Source: Microbulbifer okhotskensis (GTDB taxonomy: Bacteria > Pseudomonadota > Gammaproteobacteria > Pseudomonadales > Cellvibrionaceae). Taken from it: a stretch of DNA of 35,948 bases. The stretch's first letter is position 1. Every line of letters starts with the position of its first letter. Positions 31,921 through 35,948 of this stretch are shown piece by piece. The stretch spans positions 1-35,948 of the forward strand of contig NZ_JALBWM010000041.1 of NCBI RefSeq assembly GCF_023895975.1, written 5' to 3'. The translations under genes were made by a program, and so were the position numbers. A model generated the notes under the pieces. That model made no database searches. It had not been told where the DNA came from and saw only the letters and a list, made by a program, of their open reading frames with translations.

Positions 31921-33096
31921 TCAACCTACGTGAGCGAAGTGTGCCTTCAGGTAATTGGTTTCTGGAATTGCGGGGTGGACCGGATGGTCTGCCCCCTGGC
32001 CACCACTGGCGAGGATGGAGGCACGACGCCCCAATCGATGGGCAGCACCACGCACACAGTCCAGCAGCTCATCGGATTCCAGGTGCATTGAGCAGGAGGC
32101 GCTGACTAACAGGCCGTCCCTCTTCAACAAACGCATGGCGAGCTCATTGATATGGTGATAGGCAGCCAGTCCGGCTTTGTGATCTTTGCGCCTTTTAATA
32201 AATGCTGGCGGGTCCAGGACAATGGCATCAAACCGTTCCTTGTCCGCCACCATAGACTTAAGGACTTCTAAGGCTTTACCCTGAACTGTTGTCAGCTTCT
32301 CAGAGACCTTGTTGTGCTCTGCATTGACAGCACACCAGTCGAGGGCTTGCTGTGAAGCATCCACACAAACCGTGCTGGAGGCTCCATTGGCCAGTGCCTG
32401 GACACCCCAGCCGCCAGCATAAGAAAAAAGGTCCAGAACCCGTTTGCCATTCACCCAGCGGTTCAAAAGTCTGCGGTTCTCACGGTGATCATAAAACCAG
32501 CCAGTCTTTTGTCCCTGGTGAACCGGGGCCAATAGCGGTACACCATTCTCCTCAAAGGCTGCCATTTCGGGGACATCACCATAAACAGTTTCCTTTACCA
32601 GCGGCATATCCTCAACTGAGCGGCCCTGGTGGTCATTGCGCAAAAGAATACCTCTTGGCTGCACAAGCGCCACCAACTTATCCACAATGGCTTGTTGATA
32701 ACGTTCCATGCCCCAATTGCTGGTCTGTACTACCAGATAGTCCCCGAAGCGGTCTACGACCAATCCCGGTAGCCAGTCAGAATCACCGTAGATCAAACGA
32801 TAGCTGGGATGTTCGAAGTAGCGTTGGCGCAACTGGTAGGCAGTTTGTATGCGCTCACCAACATCGGCGGCTGAGAAATCAATAGTGCGACTAACTAGTC
32901 GGCCACAAATTAACTGGCTGGGATTGACTAGGGCGGTGCCAAGCGGCTTTCCCTGGCTATCGAGCACTTGGCACTGGCTCCCAGGATCGATGCCTTTCAG
33001 CGGAGATCGCTTGGTGTCTACTTCATTACTGTATATCCACAAGTGGCCGCGTTTGAGGCGACGCTCTGCGCCGCGATTCAGTATTAATTCCACCAA
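31921..33096 (-). CDS. rlmI: RlmI-like 23S rRNA (cytosine-5)-methyltransferase
   Basis: Family members methylate C1962 of 23S rRNA using SAM. The protein has an N-terminal PUA domain (ELILNRGAERRLKRGHLWIYSNEV, about residues 3-80), a linker with RLIYGDSDWLPGLVVDRFGDYLVV, and a Rossmann methyltransferase with FSYAGGWGVQAL, motif IV DPPAF and the catalytic-type SCSMH. From TTG at 33096 it has 391 residues, close to the 396 of E. coli RlmI. That start is chosen since GGAG lies eight bases upstream. The adjacent GTG at 33093 is equally possible. The frame is open to 33192, but that stretch lacks PUA similarity. Confidence 0.82.
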   Translation of the reverse strand: MVELILNRGAERRLKRGHLWIYSNEVDTKRSPLKGIDPGSQCQVLDSQGKPLGTALVNPSQLICGRLVSRTIDFSAADVGERIQTAYQLRQRYFEHPSYRLIYGDSDWLPGLVVDRFGDYLVVQTSNWGMERYQQAIVDKLVALVQPRGILLRNDHQGRSVEDMPLVKETVYGDVPEMAAFEENGVPLLAPVHQGQKTGWFYDHRENRRLLNRWVNGKRVLDLFSYAGGWGVQALANGASSTVCVDASQQALDWCAVNAEHNKVSEKLTTVQGKALEVLKSMVADKERFDAIVLDPPAFIKRRKDHKAGLAAYHHINELAMRLLKRDGLLVSASCSMHLESDELLDCVRGAAHRLGRRASILASGGQGADHPVHPAIPETNYLKAHFAHVG

Positions 33097-33362
33097 GAGG
33101 GAAACTCCGTCAGTTTGTACAAATTGGTGCGTAATTGTGCGGACACGAAAGCGAAGGTCAAGTGCGCAAAGGAGCTGCATTATCGATCGCACGCGTTAGA
33201 TAAAAAACCTGACCAGCATTTAAAGCGTGAGACGGGGGTGAAGTACGCAATCACAATTGTAATCAGTATTGCCTTCAGATTTGCTAGTGCTGCCCGGTAA
33301 GCAAGCGTTTACCGACAATTGATGCCTCGAAAACACGGTTGTTATTCTGTGTCTTGACTAAT

Positions 33363-33398
33363 GAGGTGTCTAAAATGACTTTAGATGGCAGAATTTGA
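33363..33398 (+). promoter_or_regulatory. Possible leader peptide before the AraC-family gene
   Basis: GAGGTG (33363-33368) is followed after six bases by ATG at 33375, opening a seven-codon frame (MTLDGRI) that stops at 33398 and overlaps the ATG at 33385. It may be a real leader or coincidence. Confidence 0.3.
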
Positions 33399-34440
33399 CG
33401 TCACTAAGTTATCCTTCTCTCAGCTGTTGTGGAAAACTGCCTCGATGAATAAGCACGAAATGCAAGGAAATGGCGCCCGCAAGATTGCGATGCTGGTCTG
33501 CCCCGGTGCGACCAGCCTCGATGTCACTGGTCCCCTGGAAGTTTTTGCCCTAGCCAATCACCAGCTTCGAGCCGAAGGTCGCTTATCCAATGACTTCTAC
33601 GAGATCCAGCTTGTTGGGTTGAAGGAAGGACCTGTAGTGACCTCGTCGGGTATAAAGCTATATGTGGATCACTCATTCGAGGAGGTCGAGAACATCCACA
33701 CCTTGCTGGTCAGTGGTATGTCAGCGCAAGCCTGTGCTGTTACCTGCGCTAACAGCGGGGTACTCGAATGGTTAGCAGAGCAGCAAACAAAAGTGACCCG
33801 TATAGGTTCAATCTGTAGTGGGGCCTTGATTCTTGCCAATGCTGGGGTGTTGGATGGACGCCGTGCGACCACACATTGGGCGGAAGTTTCCAAGTTACAG
33901 GAATTCGCGAAAGTTCAAGTTGATCCCGACGCGATTTATATTCGCGACGACAATGTCTACACTTCGGCGGGAATTACAGCCGGCATAGATTTGGCGCTGG
34001 CGATGATTGAGGAGGATCACGGCCGCGGCCTGGCGCTCAATCTGGCACGTATACTCGTACTTTATTTAAAACGGGATGGAGGTCAGCAACAATTTAGTGT
34101 TCGCCTGGAGAATCAGATAAACAGTGATCGCTTTGCTGGATTAGTGGAATGGATGTACCAGAATGTACACCTGCCAATTACCGTGGAGAGATTGGCGCAG
34201 GAAGCTGCGATGAGCCCGCGCAACTTTGCCCGGTCATTTGTACGGGAGCTGGGTGTAACGCCAGCGCGTTTTTTAGAGCAAATTCGAGTTGATAAAGCCT
34301 GCCAGATGTTTTCTGAACAGAATCAACCTCAGGAGAAAGTCGCCAAGCTATGTGGCTTCCAGTCCCAGGAGCAAATGAGAAGGGCCTTTCGCAAGCACAA
34401 AGGCATTTTGCCCAGTGAGTATCGCAAGCGTTTTCATTAG
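33385..34440 (+). CDS. GlxA-type AraC-family transcriptional regulator
   Basis: The N-terminal part (about residues 32-220) is a DJ-1/PfpI-like fold: KIAMLVCPGATSLDVTGPLEVF, then RIGSICSGALILANAGVLDGRRATTHW, with Cys144 at the nucleophile elbow. Members usually sense a small nitrogen or carbon compound, and the effector cannot be read from sequence. The C-terminal part (about 243-350) has two AraC helix-turn-helix motifs: ITVERLAQEAAMSPRNFARSFV and KVAKLCGFQSQEQMRRAFRKHKG. The start may be 33385, 33445 or 33460. The first 20 residues lack family similarity and the 33385 ATG has no ribosome site, so a shorter protein is likely. The target genes are not indicated by the neighbours. Confidence 0.88.
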   Translation: MAEFDVTKLSFSQLLWKTASMNKHEMQGNGARKIAMLVCPGATSLDVTGPLEVFALANHQLRAEGRLSNDFYEIQLVGLKEGPVVTSSGIKLYVDHSFEEVENIHTLLVSGMSAQACAVTCANSGVLEWLAEQQTKVTRIGSICSGALILANAGVLDGRRATTHWAEVSKLQEFAKVQVDPDAIYIRDDNVYTSAGITAGIDLALAMIEEDHGRGLALNLARILVLYLKRDGGQQQFSVRLENQINSDRFAGLVEWMYQNVHLPITVERLAQEAAMSPRNFARSFVRELGVTPARFLEQIRVDKACQMFSEQNQPQEKVAKLCGFQSQEQMRRAFRKHKGILPSEYRKRFH

Positions 34441-35071
34441 AGGTTATCTGTTCGACATGCTCGGGAAACGTGCGCTCTTAGAGTCAACTGTGATTGTACG
34501 GGCGTGTTACATCTTTGTTGCTCCCCTATATTTTGAATATGATTATTTACCAGACCCAATTAGCGCTTGCAGGCTGTGTCACAGTTACTTTGACCAATCG
34601 TTAGAGAGTGGGATTTTTTTAATATCTTTTCAGTAACAATTTCTGTTTCATTTACATCGGAAAATTGGCCACTTTTCACATTGTCGACCTATAGACGCAG
34701 AGAGTAGGCACAGCCAGCAAGTTAATACACTTAGTTTTTTGTAGAAAATATTAATATTGCGAGATGTTTTTTTACGAAAATCTATGAAGTCAGAGAATAA
34801 TTAAAAACTTTTATTGGGCTCGTAGATTACGGAGTGCAGCTATCTGTACCGTGGTATGGGTTATTCAATAATGGATAAAAACAGCTCAGTTGAAACTAAA
34901 AATAAATTCCAAATTTTCATTATTTATTTATGTAATTATTTGATCGTTAGTCGGGATTTGTCGTAATGATGTCATTTTTCCTATTGATTGTTATGTAATA
35001 CTTGGATTTTCGGTTTGACTCGATTTTCTTGGGGTAGTATTGCCCCATTATCTTTCCCTTGGAGAAGATGT
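34441..35071. promoter_or_regulatory. Gene-free AT-rich gap with a possible promoter
   Basis: No coding frame is convincing in these 631 bases. TTGACT (35015-35020) and TATTGC (35038-35043) are 17 bases apart and could drive the next gene. I see no strong terminator for the regulator. Confidence 0.4.
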
Positions 35072-35948
35072 ATGAGCGGTAAAAAAATTGGGGTGTGGAC
35101 CGTCGCGGTGCTGGTCTTTTGTGGCTATATGCTCTGGCCCGTTTATCAATTCTATGCCTGGTCGAAGGATGCTCTGCCGCTCAGTCCTTTTGGTTGGCAG
35201 GTCCTACCCGATAAGGCTGTGTCCACACAGAAACTCAACGATAAGGGCTTTGAGCAAGCCGCCGAACAATCACTTCTGGCAATAGAAGATCATCGCAAGG
35301 AAATCGGCGCTCCAGCAATCTCTGCGGCAGTTTCGGCTTGTGGCAAGGTCGTCTGGGCTGGCGCGTCTGGTTGGGCCGACATAGAGGCGAAAATTCCCGT
35401 CAGTCCTGAGACGCGTTTTCGAATTGGTAGCACTTCAAAAGCATTAACGGGAACGGCGCTGGCACGCCTTGTACAGCGGAAAAGGATTGAGCTGGATAAG
35501 CCGATTTCAAACTATCTGGAGATATTGCCCAACCCAGCATGGGCTGTGATCACTCCGCGCCAACTGGCTTCCCATATGTCGGGCTTACCGCATTACAAGA
35601 AAAACACCGATTGGGCCGGTTTGTATGAAACGTTGGCGTTGAATAGTCACTACGACGATATGTATCGAGCGCTGGGGGTTTTTGATGGCAGTGAATTGCT
35701 CTTCCAGCCGGGGACAGAATTTTATTACAGCACTTTGGGTACGGTTCTTTTGGGGGCAGTTTTGGCCGGGGCCGAACAGAAAAGCTATCTGGAAGTGATG
35801 GAGGAAGAAGTTTTTATCCCCGTCTCGATGGAAAGCACCGAAGTCTCTCCGACAAATGGAGATATACAGCGAAATATCGCCCGGTTCTATAAGACAATAC
35901 TTCGGACAGTTTTAGGGGGCGAAATAGGTAGGAACCACGGCCAGATAC
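35072..35948 (+). CDS. Serine beta-lactamase-fold hydrolase (partial, cut at window end)
   Basis: The frame starts at the ATG at 35072 with GGAGAAG upstream and stays open through 35948, giving 292 residues. An N-terminal membrane helix (about residues 6-28, VWTVAVLVFCGYML) suggests anchoring with the catalytic domain outside. The class C beta-lactamase/LACTB-like domain begins near residue 62. The nucleophile motif is S120-T-S-K123 in RIGSTSKALTGTAL, and SHMSGLPHY follows. The second motif is Y219-S220-T221, where the family usually has YxN, so its third residue is changed. The family includes carboxypeptidase, esterase and LACTB-type proteins, and antibiotic hydrolysis is not implied. The KTG motif would lie beyond the window. 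Confidence 0.75.
   Translation, partial: MSGKKIGVWTVAVLVFCGYMLWPVYQFYAWSKDALPLSPFGWQVLPDKAVSTQKLNDKGFEQAAEQSLLAIEDHRKEIGAPAISAAVSACGKVVWAGASGWADIEAKIPVSPETRFRIGSTSKALTGTALARLVQRKRIELDKPISNYLEILPNPAWAVITPRQLASHMSGLPHYKKNTDWAGLYETLALNSHYDDMYRALGVFDGSELLFQPGTEFYYSTLGTVLLGAVLAGAEQKSYLEVMEEEVFIPVSMESTEVSPTNGDIQRNIARFYKTILRTVLGGEIGRNHGQI

Overview
The window holds the replication-origin neighbourhood of a gammaproteobacterial chromosome. From the left, it carries the complete F-type ATP synthase operon, parAB, rsmG/mnmG, mnmE-yidC-yidD-rnpA-rpmH, and then dnaA-dnaN-recF-gyrB on the opposite strand. The gene order, the Pseudomonas-like parS palindromes inside recF and the protein sequences suggest a marine gammaproteobacterium of the Cellvibrionales type (for example Microbulbifer or a relative). 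That placement is inference from protein style and was not checked against a database.

Layout. Positions 1-4250 are an AT-rich accessory arm: a decayed glutathione S-transferase gene, a VOC/glyoxalase-fold protein, a guanine deaminase with an unexpected export signal, and a secreted barrel-like protein of unknown function. Two tandem hairpins at 4414-4479 end the ATP synthase operon, which runs on the minus strand from atpI (start near 11633) to atpC (4485). Next come parB, parA, rsmG and mnmG (11836-16299, minus). A 926-bp gene-free gap (16300-17225) with an AT-rich block and DnaA-box-like sites follows. mnmE, yidC, yidD, rnpA and rpmH fill 17226-21133 (minus). A second gap (21134-21885) holds the rpmH promoter, a 237-bp inverted-repeat element with a 4-bp flanking duplication, and a DnaA-box cluster next to dnaA. 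From 21886 to 28287 dnaA, dnaN, recF and gyrB run on the plus strand. The right arm (28288-35948) is accessory again: a lipoprotein metallopeptidase-like gene, a PAPS-reductase-family gene, a GNAT acetyltransferase, an RlmI-like rRNA methyltransferase, a GlxA-type AraC regulator, and a serine beta-lactamase-fold protein cut by the window end.

How the parts work together. DnaA loads at the box clusters, DnaN and GyrB serve the forks, and ParA/ParB segregate the origin through two parS sites inside recF. YidC with RnpA, L34 and MnmE/MnmG links translation and membrane insertion, and the ATP synthase operon lies close to the origin. Transcription flips direction exactly at the rpmH-dnaA gap, which favours that gap as the working origin. 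The mnmG-mnmE gap nevertheless has an E. coli-like oriC layout.

No new multi-gene system is obvious. The observations most worth following up are the MITE-like insertion in the dnaA-side origin gap, the second origin-like gap, the exported guanine deaminase, and the palindrome placed at the predicted start of the atp operon transcript.
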